64,000 bases of DNA from Providencia sp. PROV188 (GTDB lineage: Bacteria > Pseudomonadota > Gammaproteobacteria > Enterobacterales > Enterobacteriaceae): NCBI RefSeq assembly GCF_027595165.1, contig NZ_CP097291.1:2914001-2978000 (forward strand). The letters run 5' to 3'. Positions 52,345 to 61,760 of the stretch are shown here, piece after piece. Every line of letters begins with the position of its first letter. Positions within the stretch are counted from its first letter, which is position 1. Position numbers and translations under genes: made by a program. The notes under the pieces are model-generated. The model did no database searches and was not told the origin of the DNA. It was given only the letters and a program-made list of their open reading frames with translations.

Positions 52345-53106
52345 TTATTGGCTATCCACATCGGTAATTTGGTCTTTTTTCTTTTTGCGTAAACTCATTA
52401 GCCCAAATAATGCTGGCAAAACAACAGGCAACGAAAAATAGAGCACGCCAAACGCAAACGCCACATGCGGCTTTTCAGGGAACTCCCCGCCCGTACCAAT
52501 AGAATCTAAATAATGAATGGATTCAAGATACTCTGGAGTAAGCCCTCCATACGGCACCATCCACGATAACAACAGCGCAGTAAAGATACTAAACATAAAG
52601 TTCATTGCCATTAAGGCGGAATAACCCATGTTTTCTTGGCGTTCTTGGTCGGTTCGACTGGTTAATCCAAACAGCATCCGGTTTACCACCGTCGCACTGT
52701 AGAGATATAAAATGACAGGAGAATCTCCCAGAACTGACATATTAATGGCCAGTGCAAAAAGACCATAAACCAAGGCAAATCCTAATATCACAAAAAAATT
52801 CTTAAATACCGACATAAATACGCCGGAGTGCACCAGAATAAACTCGAATATAAGGATCAGCGTGAGGTTATAAATAATCTCGATACTGTAATTTTCAGGA
52901 AAAAACCAAACTGAAATAATAAAACCCACATAGAATATTGAAAATCCATAATTTATCATTTTTGAAAAAGCACGAATGACACTAAATGAATTTTGGGTCT
53001 CTTTGACGCTTTTTACCTCTTTATTTTTAGGGAAAAAGCTTGCCGCTGAGGATTGGCGCCCTTTATTTTTATTCGTAACCGGTTTCTTTTCCTTTGGTGT
53101 TTCCAT
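52345..53106 (-). CDS. Multispanning membrane protein of unknown function
   Basis: I do not recognise this family. The 253 residues start with ~45 polar, lysine-rich residues (METPKEKKPVTNKNKG) and then show about six hydrophobic segments, the clearest being SIFYVGFIISVWFF, YNLTLILIFEFILVHSGVF, FFVILGFALVYGLFALAI, FMFSIFTALLLSWMVPY and FGVLYFSLPVVLPALFGLMS, ending in a basic tail (RKKKKD). GGAGA precedes the ATG. It stands alone, converging on the PEP hydrolase-like gene and downstream of ddh. Confidence 0.75.
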   Translation of the reverse strand: METPKEKKPVTNKNKGRQSSAASFFPKNKEVKSVKETQNSFSVIRAFSKMINYGFSIFYVGFIISVWFFPENYSIEIIYNLTLILIFEFILVHSGVFMSVFKNFFVILGFALVYGLFALAINMSVLGDSPVILYLYSATVVNRMLFGLTSRTDQERQENMGYSALMAMNFMFSIFTALLLSWMVPYGGLTPEYLESIHYLDSIGTGGEFPEKPHVAFAFGVLYFSLPVVLPALFGLMSLRKKKKDQITDVDSQ

Positions 53107-53273
53107 TCCATTTCTCCGCTGAGACTCTTATATGCTTATGTCGTACCAATCCTAAATAATGGCGTTATTCTGAAGGGGAATAAAATAAAAAGCGAGGAGA
53201 GAAAATGGTACGCGGTAGCAATGCTATTTATTATGCTGCGCACCATTAATCAGTGATTAAAGCGATTTAAAAA

Positions 53274-54170
53274 TTAAACCAGCTTAGCGATTAAGCTATC
53301 TAAATCACCTTGCAGGAAATTCACTGGTGGGATTTCAATAACGGTATAAGCTCCCGCAGGCTGTTTCATGGTTGCTCGTGCGGCAGATACCATAAACTGC
53401 GATGTTAATGCAGGGTTATTGATGCGCATTGAGTATTCGAATAACTGATTATGCGTCGCACCGGAAACCCCTTTATGGGTCATTTGAACGCCGTGCCCCA
53501 CATCTTTTAAGGCATCAATGCTATCTACTTGGCGAATATGGGTTTCATCGGAAGAGAAATAACTATCTAGCTTGATCCCACGCACCACATCATCAAAACT
53601 TGCACCCGCTTCTAGCTCAACATACACCATACGGCGATGGACACCAGTGCCTAGAGGGATGGTGACTGAAAGCGCATCTTTCACGCCATCAACCGCTTTC
53701 GCAGCTACACTGTGCCCCATGCTCATGCCTGGTCCAAAGTTCGTGTAAGTCACCCCTTTTGGTGCCATTGCCAGCATCAAGGTACGCATGATGGAGTCAG
53801 AACCTGGATCCCAGCCTGCCGATACAATTGACACACTGTTATGTTTCTTCGCGACACTATCAAGCTGATGTTTTAATGCCACGATATCCGAATGTACATC
53901 GAAGCTATCTACAGTATTAATCCCTAGACTTAAGATTTTCTCTGCTAAAGTTCCGATAGCGCGTGTAGGGGAACAAAGTAACGCAACATCCACACCATCT
54001 AATTTTTCGATGTCATCAACCACTTTATATCCGGCTAATTCCGCTGGAATATCTTGGGTATTACGGCGTACAATTCCGACTAATTCGAAATCATCAGCGG
54101 CTTGAACAGCTTCTAGTGCATAACGACCTATATTGCCGTAACCCACTATTGCTGTTTTAATTTTTGTCAT
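53274..54170 (-). CDS. ddh: Diaminopimelate dehydrogenase (meso-DAP D-dehydrogenase)
   Basis: NADPH-dependent enzyme interconverting meso-diaminopimelate with tetrahydrodipicolinate and ammonia, a one-step shortcut of the lysine/DAP route. The 298 residues begin with a Rossmann motif (VGYGNIGRYALEAV) and include LLCSPTRA, VDSFDVHSD, SAGWDPGSDSIMRTL, NFGPGMSMGHS and a C-terminal HNQLFEYSMRINNPALTSQFM, all typical of Ddh. GGAG precedes the ATG. It diverges from the MATE gene. Most Enterobacterales lack it and use the succinylase route, so it is accessory here; it may run in the catabolic direction. A related amine dehydrogenase is possible but less likely. Confidence 0.88.
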   Translation of the reverse strand: MTKIKTAIVGYGNIGRYALEAVQAADDFELVGIVRRNTQDIPAELAGYKVVDDIEKLDGVDVALLCSPTRAIGTLAEKILSLGINTVDSFDVHSDIVALKHQLDSVAKKHNSVSIVSAGWDPGSDSIMRTLMLAMAPKGVTYTNFGPGMSMGHSVAAKAVDGVKDALSVTIPLGTGVHRRMVYVELEAGASFDDVVRGIKLDSYFSSDETHIRQVDSIDALKDVGHGVQMTHKGVSGATHNQLFEYSMRINNPALTSQFMVSAARATMKQPAGAYTVIEIPPVNFLQGDLDSLIAKLV

Positions 54171-54363
54171 TGTGACTCCTCGGTCATTCTGATGTCATAT
54201 TTCAAATACAAGACACATATCAATAACAAATTTATATAGATTAAACAAAGCCTAATTATCTAAAAAGTTCCGACTTTTATTACTAGGTTACTTTATCAAT
54301 TAGAGGTAGAATCCGAGCAAATCTCGTTCTTTTCTCTAATTTCAACGAATACAAAGGTTCTTA

Positions 54364-55710
54364 ATGCATCAGCCCGATGTCACTGAGAGGTCACTCTATT
54401 CCCTCAGTTGGCCAATCTTTATTGATATTTTCCTTCATTTGGCCACCTTATTAATTAATACCTACATGGTGAGCCATGTATCGACTGCCTACCTCGCCGC
54501 AATGGGGGTCGGGAATCAGGTCTTTGACCTATTTATTACTATCTTTAACTTTATTAGCGTAGGATGTAGCGTCGTTATCGCTCAATATTTGGGTGCAGGT
54601 CGCCGTGATAAAGCCAGCCAAGCGATTCATATTTCCATCGCCTTTAACTTTATATTAGGTTTCTCCAGCGCCTTAATTGCGCTCTTTTTTGGCTACAAAA
54701 TTCTGACCATTATGAATACTCCATCCCATTTAATGGATGATGGGTACGCGTATTTGCACATTTTGGGTATCTGTTTAATTCCAGAGGCGATCTCCATCAT
54801 TCTCGCGGCTTGTTTACGCGTTTATGGTAAAGCTCAGCCGGCGATGTGGGTCACGTTGATTGCCAACATCATTACCGTGATTGGTAATATGATTGTGCTG
54901 TATGGCTTCTTTGGTTTACCACAATACGGTCTGGAAGGCGTTGCATGGTCAACGGTGGTTGGGCGCGTAGTAGCGGTCATTTTACTGTTCTGCCTACTAT
55001 TCTATGGTTTAAGGATCAAGTTTACCCCGATGATGCTGATCCGCTGGTCCAGCAAAATGCTCAGTAAAATCCTGCATATTGGTTTACCAGCAGCAGGCGA
55101 AAACTTGGTGTGGATCCTGCACTTTATGACCGCATCCGCCTTTATCGGCTTAATGGGTGAAACTGCCCTTGCGGCGCAAACCCTCTACTTCCAGCTTTCC
55201 CTATTTATTATGCTGTTTGGAATTTCCATCAGTATTGGTAATGAGATTATGGTTGGGCATTTGGTGGGCGCTAAGCGCTTTGAAGATGCCTATCGTCGTG
55301 CGTTTAAGAGCTTGAAATGGGGCTTTTACGTCACTATCGGCGTGGTGTTTGTGTTCTGGTTATTCCGCGCGCCAATCCTCGATAGCTTAACGGACGATCA
55401 AGGCATCATTCAGCTATTACTGCCAATTTTCTTATTATCCGTGTTCTTAGAGCCGGGGCGTACTATCAACATCGTCATGGTAAACGCCCTTCGTGCCTCT
55501 GGTGATGCGAAGTTCCCATTATTGACCGCCGTGCTCTTTATGTGGGGGATCGCCATTCCATTGGGCTACTTCCTTGGCATAAAAATGGAAATGGGGTTAA
55601 TCGGTATCTGGATTGGATTCTTTGTCGATGAGTGGGTTCGCGGGCTCACCAATGCGTGGCGCTGGCGTTCACGTAAATGGCAAAGCAAACGCCTCGATTT
55701 AGAAAGCTAA
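54364..55710 (+). CDS. MATE-family multidrug/organic cation exporter
   Basis: Inner-membrane antiporter of 448 residues with 12 predicted helices in two similar halves. MATE landmarks include MVSHVSTAYLAAMGVGNQVF in helices 1-2, IVIAQYLGAGRRDKA-like VGCSVVIAQYLGAG, and the second-half equivalent NEIMVGHLVGAKRFEDAYR. AAGG precedes the ATG. The divergent neighbour is ddh, 193 nt away. The substrate is not evident; export of a dye, drug or amine by proton or sodium exchange is inferred from the family. A terminator follows. Confidence 0.9.
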   Translation: MHQPDVTERSLYSLSWPIFIDIFLHLATLLINTYMVSHVSTAYLAAMGVGNQVFDLFITIFNFISVGCSVVIAQYLGAGRRDKASQAIHISIAFNFILGFSSALIALFFGYKILTIMNTPSHLMDDGYAYLHILGICLIPEAISIILAACLRVYGKAQPAMWVTLIANIITVIGNMIVLYGFFGLPQYGLEGVAWSTVVGRVVAVILLFCLLFYGLRIKFTPMMLIRWSSKMLSKILHIGLPAAGENLVWILHFMTASAFIGLMGETALAAQTLYFQLSLFIMLFGISISIGNEIMVGHLVGAKRFEDAYRRAFKSLKWGFYVTIGVVFVFWLFRAPILDSLTDDQGIIQLLLPIFLLSVFLEPGRTINIVMVNALRASGDAKFPLLTAVLFMWGIAIPLGYFLGIKMEMGLIGIWIGFFVDEWVRGLTNAWRWRSRKWQSKRLDLES

Positions 55711-55719
55711 GCTTACGGT

Positions 55720-55749
55720 ATCCTACCTATGAAAATAGGTAGGATTTTT
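55720..55749 (+). terminator. Terminator of the MATE gene
   Basis: An 11-bp perfect stem, ATCCTACCTAT with ATAGGTAGGAT, has a GAAA loop, then TTTT. Confidence 0.95.
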
Positions 55750-55906
55750 GTGATCGGCATCATATTTGAAAATATTTACCCCCACTAAACCATATTAGAG
55801 ATAAATTTTCTCTCTTATCCCCATTTATCCATAAACATTGTGAAGTTTTTCTCCGTCCTCTTCATTAAAATAATTCCATCACCACATGACTTTTAGGGAT
55901 ATAACC

Positions 55907-57232
55907 ATGGCAACGCAAACTGAAGAACTTCTCTGGCAATATTTTATCAATGCCGTCAAACAAGACGTTAAACCTGCACTGGGCTGTACTGAACCCATTT
56001 CCCTTGCTTATGCAGCGGCAAAAGCAGCGTCTTATTTGTCATCGCCAGTGATCCGCGTTGCCGCATTTGTTTCCCCAAATCTCATGAAAAATGGTATGGG
56101 TGTCACCGTTCCGGGAACAGGAATGGTGGGATTACCGATTGCTGCGGCGCTAGGTGCTGTGGGTGGTGATGCTGATGCTGGGTTAGAAGTATTAAAATCC
56201 GCGTCGCCTGAAGCGATTGCACGCAGTAAAGCGATGCTCGCGGACGGTTCCATCACCGTTGATATTAAATCCCCTTGTGATGATGTTGTTTATTCAGAAG
56301 CGACAGCCTATAGCGAAAATGATTCTGCCACGGTGATCATCGCAGGCTCTCACGCTCATATTGTCAAAATTATCCACGGTGATCAGGTTCTATTCGATAT
56401 TACTGAGAATAAAACAGAAACTCGGGATCCCGTTGATTGTGGTACCGATGTCAGCTTACCGAAAGTCACCGCTAAGGCGGTTTATGAGTTCGCAACTCAA
56501 GCACCATTAGACGATATTCGTTTCATTCTTGAAGCCGCACACTTAAATGATGCGTTATCTCAAGAAGGTTTGCGTAATAGCTATGGTCTGCATATTGGTA
56601 AAACATTGCAGGCTCAACGTGACCGCGGTTTATTGTCCAAAGATTTATTATCCGAAATTATGATCCGCACAACGGCAGCCTCCGATGCACGTATGGGCGG
56701 TGCGGTATTGCCCGCCATGAGTAATTCCGGTTCCGGTAACCAAGGTATTGCAGCCACCATGCCAGTTGTTGTCACCGCAGATTACCTGCAATCTACCGAA
56801 GAACAGTTAGCTCGCGCGCTAATGCTCTCCCATTTAATGGCCATTTATATTCATAACCAACTGCCTGCACTTTCTGCATTATGTGCGGCAACCACCGCAG
56901 CAATGGGTGCTGCCGCTGGGATTGCATGGTTATTAGAAGCTCGCTATGACGTGGTCGCAATGGCAATCTCAAGCATGATCGGCGACGTCAGTGGCATGAT
57001 CTGTGATGGCGCATCAAACAGCTGTGCAATGAAAGTCTCCACCAGCGCAAGTGCGGCATACAAAGCCGTATTGATGGCGTTAGATAATAGCTGTGTAAGA
57101 GGCTCGGACGGAATTGTGTCGGATGATGTGGATCAGTCGATTGCGAACTTGTGTTCGTTGGCGGCGGGTTCTATGCGGCATACAGACATTCAAATAATCG
57201 AAATAATGTCCTCCAAAACTCTTCGTTCTTAA
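55907..57232 (+). CDS. cyuA: L-cysteine desulfidase CyuA/YhaM type
   Basis: [4Fe-4S] enzyme of the serine dehydratase alpha-like/UPF0597 family that degrades cysteine to pyruvate, ammonia and sulfide. Cluster-ligand candidates are in [13 protein letters not shown] near the N-terminus and in [20 protein letters not shown] near the C-terminus; [14 protein letters not shown] is the family core. I start at the ATG at 55907 ([10 protein letters not shown]) because AGGGAT lies upstream; an ATG at 55886 adds seven residues and has no ribosome site. The product is 441 residues. No cysteine transporter (cyuP) is next to it, unlike E. coli. An inverted ERIC-like remnant abuts the stop codon. Confidence 0.9.
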   Translation: MATQTEELLWQYFINAVKQDVKPALGCTEPISLAYAAAKAASYLSSPVIRVAAFVSPNLMKNGMGVTVPGTGMVGLPIAAALGAVGGDADAGLEVLKSASPEAIARSKAMLADGSITVDIKSPCDDVVYSEATAYSENDSATVIIAGSHAHIVKIIHGDQVLFDITENKTETRDPVDCGTDVSLPKVTAKAVYEFATQAPLDDIRFILEAAHLNDALSQEGLRNSYGLHIGKTLQAQRDRGLLSKDLLSEIMIRTTAASDARMGGAVLPAMSNSGSGNQGIAATMPVVVTADYLQSTEEQLARALMLSHLMAIYIHNQLPALSALCAATTAAMGAAAGIAWLLEARYDVVAMAISSMIGDVSGMICDGASNSCAMKVSTSASAAYKAVLMALDNSCVRGSDGIVSDDVDQSIANLCSLAAGSMRHTDIQIIEIMSSKTLRS

Positions 57233-57326
57233 CGCTGCTGGTGCGTTGACTTCTCTTAGCTACCCTAGTCACATACTCTTGTATGCTCCTAGGGATAGCT
57301 GGCGTTTGTCGCCTTCCTTCAGCGCT
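57231..57326 (-). repeat. ERIC-like element 6, inverted and diverged
   Basis: Core CCCTAG (57263-57268) ... CTAGGG (57289-57294) read in the opposite orientation from the other five, with CATAC/GTATG intact. The flanking arms have diverged and the element is shorter (~96 bp). It starts at the cyuA stop codon. Confidence 0.75.
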
Positions 57327-57398
57327 AATAACTTTGAGTTTAATTTTGATTTCTGAATTTTATTCTAACTACTGATTACTATAAGTTTGATTCTGATT

Positions 57399-58364
57399 TT
57401 AATTTCTGGTTTCTAGTGCGGCGAATTTTTCGCGAATTTCGGCTTCGGGGAGATCGATGCCGATGAAAACGAGGACGCTGCTGCGCGGTTCATCTTCGCC
57501 CCAATCTCTATCCCAATCGGCACTATAAAGGCGCTGAACACCTTGGAATAATAGGCGTTTTGGCTCGTCGACAATGGATAAAATTCCCTTATAGCGTAAT
57601 AAATTATCTGCAAAACCGAGTAGTAAATCTTCCATCACTTGGGAGACGGCCATCAGCTCAACCGGATAATCAAACTCCAGCACAATCGACCCCACCTCAT
57701 TTTGCTGCTTAGGGGCAAAACGGAACGTCGGTTGCTTAACATTGAGCTTTGAATCCAGCAAAAAGCCGTCAATATCTAACAGCAAATCTAAATTAATATC
57801 CCCATGAACCACCGAATAAATCGGTGCTCGGGCATTAATACGCTGCAAACGCTCAATCAGCGCATCGGTATTTGGCTCAATGTCGGTTTTGGTGAGAAGA
57901 ATTCTGTCAGCATAACCAATTTGCGCTTGGGCAATGGCGAAATCATTAAGTTGCTTATCGGCGTGAACCGCATCCACCAAGGTAATAATGCCATCCAATA
58001 AATAACGCTCGCACAGTACTTCATGGGAGAAAAATGTTTGTGTAATCGGACCTGGATCTGCCATTCCCGTGCACTCAATCACTAAACGCTCAAAATCGAG
58101 TTTGCCGCTGTCTAAACCGTCCAATAAATCCAACAACGCATTTTCTAACTCATTAGAGCGACTGCAACAAATACAGCCATTACTTAAGGTGGTGATTTGC
58201 GTGGCACGGTCACCAATCAACGCATTATCGATAGGAACTTCGCCGAACTCATTTTCGATCACGGCAATTTTATGACCATGATCCGCGTTGAGAATGTGGC
58301 TCAATAGCGTGGTTTTTCCTGCACCCAAAAAGCCCGTTAAAATCGTTACATTGATTGGTTTCAT
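57399..58364 (-). CDS. yjiA: COG0523-family GTPase YjiA
   Basis: G3E-family P-loop GTPase, a putative metal chaperone; E. coli YjiA binds transition metals. The 321 residues show Walker A GFLGAGKTTLL, the family metal motif GCICCSRSN (CxCC), and a C-terminal domain with VLVFIGIDL. I start at the ATG at 58364 (MKPINVTILTG) because GAGGG lies 5 nt upstream; the frame upstream is open but lacks support. It is last in the btsT-yjiX-yjiA cluster, an order shared with E. coli. The client protein is unknown. Confidence 0.93.
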   Translation of the reverse strand: MKPINVTILTGFLGAGKTTLLSHILNADHGHKIAVIENEFGEVPIDNALIGDRATQITTLSNGCICCSRSNELENALLDLLDGLDSGKLDFERLVIECTGMADPGPITQTFFSHEVLCERYLLDGIITLVDAVHADKQLNDFAIAQAQIGYADRILLTKTDIEPNTDALIERLQRINARAPIYSVVHGDINLDLLLDIDGFLLDSKLNVKQPTFRFAPKQQNEVGSIVLEFDYPVELMAVSQVMEDLLLGFADNLLRYKGILSIVDEPKRLLFQGVQRLYSADWDRDWGEDEPRSSVLVFIGIDLPEAEIREKFAALETRN

Positions 58365-58403
58365 TATTGCCCTCATCATGCCATTCATTGATAAGAAAGT
58401 TGG

Positions 58404-58607
58404 TTAACAGCAGCGAAATCCGCCTTTACCACTGCCGCCGTAGCGAGCATCTTGTCGTTCACGGAAAAACTCTTTATAAGTCATCACAGGTTTATCGGGG
58501 TGATTATCTTTCATATGCTGCACATAGGTATCGTAATCGGGGATCCCCACCAGCATACGCGCCGCCTGCCCTAAATATTTACCGGTTTTACCCAAGTTTC
58601 CAAACAT
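58404..58607 (-). CDS. yjiX: YbdD/YjiX family small protein
   Basis: 67-residue protein with [35 protein letters not shown] and a C-terminal [11 protein letters not shown], nearly identical in layout to E. coli YjiX. I start at the ATG at 58607 (MFGNLGKTG) because GGAG lies 6 nt upstream and the length is then exactly that of E. coli; the longer frame to 58688 runs through the hairpin. Members always sit downstream of CstA/BtsT pyruvate carriers, so a helper role is likely but unproven. Confidence 0.95.
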   Translation of the reverse strand: MFGNLGKTGKYLGQAARMLVGIPDYDTYVQHMKDNHPDKPVMTYKEFFRERQDARYGGSGKGGFRCC

Positions 58608-58628
58608 AACCATCTCCAAAGGCAAAAT

Positions 58629-58660
58629 GCCCGACATTGTTTTTTCGTACAATGTCGGGC
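58629..58660 (-). terminator. Intercistronic hairpin between btsT and yjiX
   Basis: A 12-bp perfect stem, GCCCGACATTGT with ACAATGTCGGGC, has an 8-nt loop and is followed on the minus strand by ATTTTGCC. The T-run is weak, so partial termination or 3'-end stabilisation of the btsT message is more likely than a full stop. Confidence 0.7.
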
Positions 58661-58708
58661 TTCCCTTACTGTTTCGAGTGAAACTCAACTCGACGCATTA
58701 TTCTGCTC

Positions 58709-60862
58709 TTAGTGTGAAGATGACACTTTCACACCCTCTTTAGGAACAGGAACATAAGGGGTTTCTTTATCTGTACGATTTGGGTTTTTATGGGCTTTCA
58801 TTCCCACTCGAATACCGTAGAAGATAATACCGTAAACCACCACTAAGAACAGAATACTCAGACCCGCGTTAGTGTAGTTATTAATAATAATGTGATTCAT
58901 ATTAGTAATTTCTTGTGCCGTTAACTCAGCACTACCCGCGGCGATTTTCTCTTTGTAAGATTTCGCTAAGTATAAGAAACCTTCCAGTTGAGGATTATCA
59001 CTGAATAATTTCAGTCCTAGTGCCCATGTAGTACAGATTAATAACCATACCGCTGGCAACACAGTCACTAAGATGTATTTACTGCGTTTCATCTTAATTA
59101 ATACAACCGTACTCAGGACTAACGCTACCGCTGCCAGCATCTGGTTGGAGATACCGAACAATGGCCACAAGCTCTTAACGCCGCCCAGTGGGTCAACAAC
59201 GCCTTGATACAGTAAGTAACCCCACAAACCTACACATCCTGCTGTACCAATGATCCCTGCAAACAGAGAATCGGTTTTCTTCAGGAATGGCACGAAGTTA
59301 CCCAGTAAATCTTGCAGCATAAAGCGACCAGAACGGGTACCCGCATCCAGAGCCGTTAAGATAAACAGTGCTTCAAACAGAATACCGAAGTGATACCAGA
59401 AGCCCATGTTGGCAGCTGGCATAATTTCGTGGAATACAAACGCAATACCGACAGCTAAGGTTGGCGCACCACCTGCACGGTTTAGAATCGAAGGCTCACC
59501 AATGTCTTTTGCTGTTTGCATGATTTGTTCTGGGGAAATGACAAAGCCCCATGAACTGACCGTTGCTGCCGCATGAACAGACACATCTTTCAGTTGCGCC
59601 ATAATTGCAGCGCCATCTGGACCACCCAGCTCATGCAGGTTAGGCATAGTGATACCTAATGCTGATGGTGGGGTGTTCATTGCAAAATACAGACCTGGCT
59701 CGATGATAGAAGCTGCGACTAACGCCATGATAGCGACGAAAGATTCCATTAACATCGCACCGTAGCCGATGTAACGCGCGTCTTTTTCGTTCGCTAACAG
59801 TTTTGGCGTCGTACCGGAAGAGATCAAGGCATGGAAACCGGATACCGCACCACACGCAATGGTGATGAACAAGAATGGGAACAGTGTACCTTTCCAAACT
59901 GGACCAGAACCATCAACAAACTGTGTCACCGCTGGCATTTTCAGCTCAGGGTTCAGGATAACAATACCTACAGCCAAACCAACGATAACCCCGATTTTCA
60001 GGAATGTCGCTAAGTAGTCGCGAGGCGCCAAAATCAACCATACTGGCAGTAACGCGGAAACAAACGCATAACCGACTAATGCATAGGTAATCGTCGTATC
60101 TTTAAAGGTCAGTGCTGGACCCCAGTAAGGGTCATGAGCAATCACACCACCAAACCAAATAGAAGCGACTAACAGTGCAATACCGATAACGGCAATTTCA
60201 CCCACACGCCCTGGTCGGATATAGCGCATGTATATCCCCATAAAGAGCGCAATCGGCACAGTGGAGCAAACTGTGAACACACCCCATGGGCTTTCTGCCA
60301 GTGCCTTAACCACGATCAGCGCCAATACTGCGAGGATGATGATCATAATTAAGAAACAGCCAAACAGTGCTAGCGTACCTGGGATTGGACCCAATTCTTC
60401 TTTAACTATCTCACCAAGAGATGCACCGTTACGGCGTGAGGAGATAAACAGCACCATAAAGTCCTGTACCGCACCCGCAAGAACAACCCCAGCCAATAGC
60501 CACAATGTTCCTGGTAAGTAACCCACCTGAGCCGCTAATACTGGCCCAACTAATGGACCCGCCCCTGCGATAGCCGCAAAGTGGTGACCAAACAGAACGT
60601 TTTTATTGGTTGGAACATAGTTTAAGCCGTCATTATTAATGACCGCCGGTGTAGCACGCGTTTCGTCCAACTTCATCACTTTTTTAGCGATATATAAGCT
60701 GTAGTAACGATAAGCAATCAAGTACACCGCCACAGATGCGACGACGATCCACAATGCACTAATGTGCTCGCCGCGTCTTAGCGCGACAACCCCTAAACAG
60801 ATTGCACCGATGATCCCGAGGATCATCCATGGAATGTGTTTTAAAATACCATTTTTGTTCAT
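58709..60862 (-). CDS. btsT: Pyruvate/proton symporter BtsT (CstA family)
   Basis: Large inner-membrane carrier of the CstA family, 717 residues with about 16-18 hydrophobic segments (E. coli BtsT/YjiY 716). Landmarks are NVLFGHHFAAIAGAGPLVGPVLAAQVGYLPG, DFMVLFISSRRNGASLGEI, GFHALISSGTTPKLL, and ALDAGTRSGRFMLQDLLG. E. coli BtsT imports pyruvate and is induced through the BtsSR two-component system. The yjiX-yjiA context favours BtsT over CstA. Two BtsR-like repeats lie ~210-235 bp upstream. Confidence 0.95.
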   Translation of the reverse strand: MNKNGILKHIPWMILGIIGAICLGVVALRRGEHISALWIVVASVAVYLIAYRYYSLYIAKKVMKLDETRATPAVINNDGLNYVPTNKNVLFGHHFAAIAGAGPLVGPVLAAQVGYLPGTLWLLAGVVLAGAVQDFMVLFISSRRNGASLGEIVKEELGPIPGTLALFGCFLIMIIILAVLALIVVKALAESPWGVFTVCSTVPIALFMGIYMRYIRPGRVGEIAVIGIALLVASIWFGGVIAHDPYWGPALTFKDTTITYALVGYAFVSALLPVWLILAPRDYLATFLKIGVIVGLAVGIVILNPELKMPAVTQFVDGSGPVWKGTLFPFLFITIACGAVSGFHALISSGTTPKLLANEKDARYIGYGAMLMESFVAIMALVAASIIEPGLYFAMNTPPSALGITMPNLHELGGPDGAAIMAQLKDVSVHAAATVSSWGFVISPEQIMQTAKDIGEPSILNRAGGAPTLAVGIAFVFHEIMPAANMGFWYHFGILFEALFILTALDAGTRSGRFMLQDLLGNFVPFLKKTDSLFAGIIGTAGCVGLWGYLLYQGVVDPLGGVKSLWPLFGISNQMLAAVALVLSTVVLIKMKRSKYILVTVLPAVWLLICTTWALGLKLFSDNPQLEGFLYLAKSYKEKIAAGSAELTAQEITNMNHIIINNYTNAGLSILFLVVVYGIIFYGIRVGMKAHKNPNRTDKETPYVPVPKEGVKVSSSH

Positions 60863-61069
60863 AGAACACCCTTCTGAGGTAGAACGAACATGCCATTAAT
60901 ACGTAATTACCGTTTATTAAACTGCGAAAACGTTGTTTTTAATCGTTTTCGATGAATAACAAATGATTTTTTAATAGGCAGTGGTTGAATGATTTTGAAT
61001 GTAAAAAATTGAGTTCTGCCATAGTGGGTATGGTAAAAAATTACTATCAGGAAAAGCGAAAAGTTACCT

Positions 61070-61097
61070 TGAGTGGTGGCATACAGAATTAAGCGGT
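61070..61097 (-). promoter_or_regulatory. Candidate BtsR (YehT) binding repeats upstream of btsT
   Basis: On the minus strand ACCGCTTA (61090-61097) and ACCACTCA (61070-61077) form a direct repeat with start points 20 bp apart. Both match the E. coli BtsR motif ACC-G/A-CT-C/T-A, which also occurs as a tandem repeat in the btsT promoter. The rest of the 60863-61256 gap is AT-rich, with no gene seen. Confidence 0.6.
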
Positions 61098-61256
61098 TAG
61101 TTTTTTGCGGTGAATGGTTTTCAAGAGTCGCTAAACCCTCAAAAAATGTGATCTGAGTACCAAATATTTTTCATTTCAACAAGTTAAGTAACTTTTAAAA
61201 TCATATTTAGATTGTGACTTTTGTTAAATTCCTGAAGTTAATACATGAATAAAACG

Positions 61257-61760
61257 CTAATTTTCCCTACTCAGTGGATTAACAATTTCTTGCCATTCGC
61301 CCCCAACCCACCAGCTATGTTCTCCGTCGGTTTGTCGCTCACACTTCTTGCCTACCTTGGCTTTACTGTTTTCAAATGGATATGCACAATCATAAATCGG
61401 CTCAATCACAATCTCTCCGGTTTGGGCGTTGGCATAACCTATTTTTTCCCCCTGACGAATTCGGTATAGCCCTTCACTCGCAGGGTCGAGACCATTATCA
61501 AAATAGTAAAATTGATACACTTCATTACCCTGCTTATCTATGAGCCTGATACCACCTTTTTTGTATACGCTTCCTTTAAGGCAATACAGGAAAGGTGAAG
61601 AAGGTTCAAAGCAGCGGATTTTTTCGCTTTCATCTTCCGCCATTAACTGAAACTGTTCTTCAAGCGGCATGGCTGACGCCATCGCCGTCATAAACACAGA
61701 AATAGACAATCCCATCAGCAGGCTTTTTATTGGTATTGTTTTCATTAATATTGCTTTCAT
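61257..61760 (-). CDS. Secreted WG-repeat protein of unknown function
   Basis: The 167-residue protein has a signal peptide (LLMGLSISVFMTAMASAM, cleavage near residue 30). The mature part contains WG-type beta repeats, clearest in GLYRIRQGEKIGYANAQTGEIVIEPIYDCAYPFENSKAKV (written here as landmarks GEKIGYANAQTGEIVI and IEPIYDCAYPFE). Four Cys may form disulfides. AGGT lies before the ATG at 61760. It converges on nothing: btsT runs the same way 394 nt downstream, and the GMC gene diverges. WG-repeat proteins are often surface or periplasmic, with no common activity known. Confidence 0.8.
   Translation of the reverse strand: MKAILMKTIPIKSLLMGLSISVFMTAMASAMPLEEQFQLMAEDESEKIRCFEPSSPFLYCLKGSVYKKGGIRLIDKQGNEVYQFYYFDNGLDPASEGLYRIRQGEKIGYANAQTGEIVIEPIYDCAYPFENSKAKVGKKCERQTDGEHSWWVGGEWQEIVNPLSREN

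Noticed and set aside
58608..58688. 94-residue version of YjiX
   Set aside because: The extra N-terminus is translated hairpin and spacer; the shorter start has GGAG and matches the family length of 67.
61146..61165. CRP site upstream of btsT (TGTGA half-site)
   Set aside because: Only one half-site is good; the other has two mismatches, so it is not listed as a feature.
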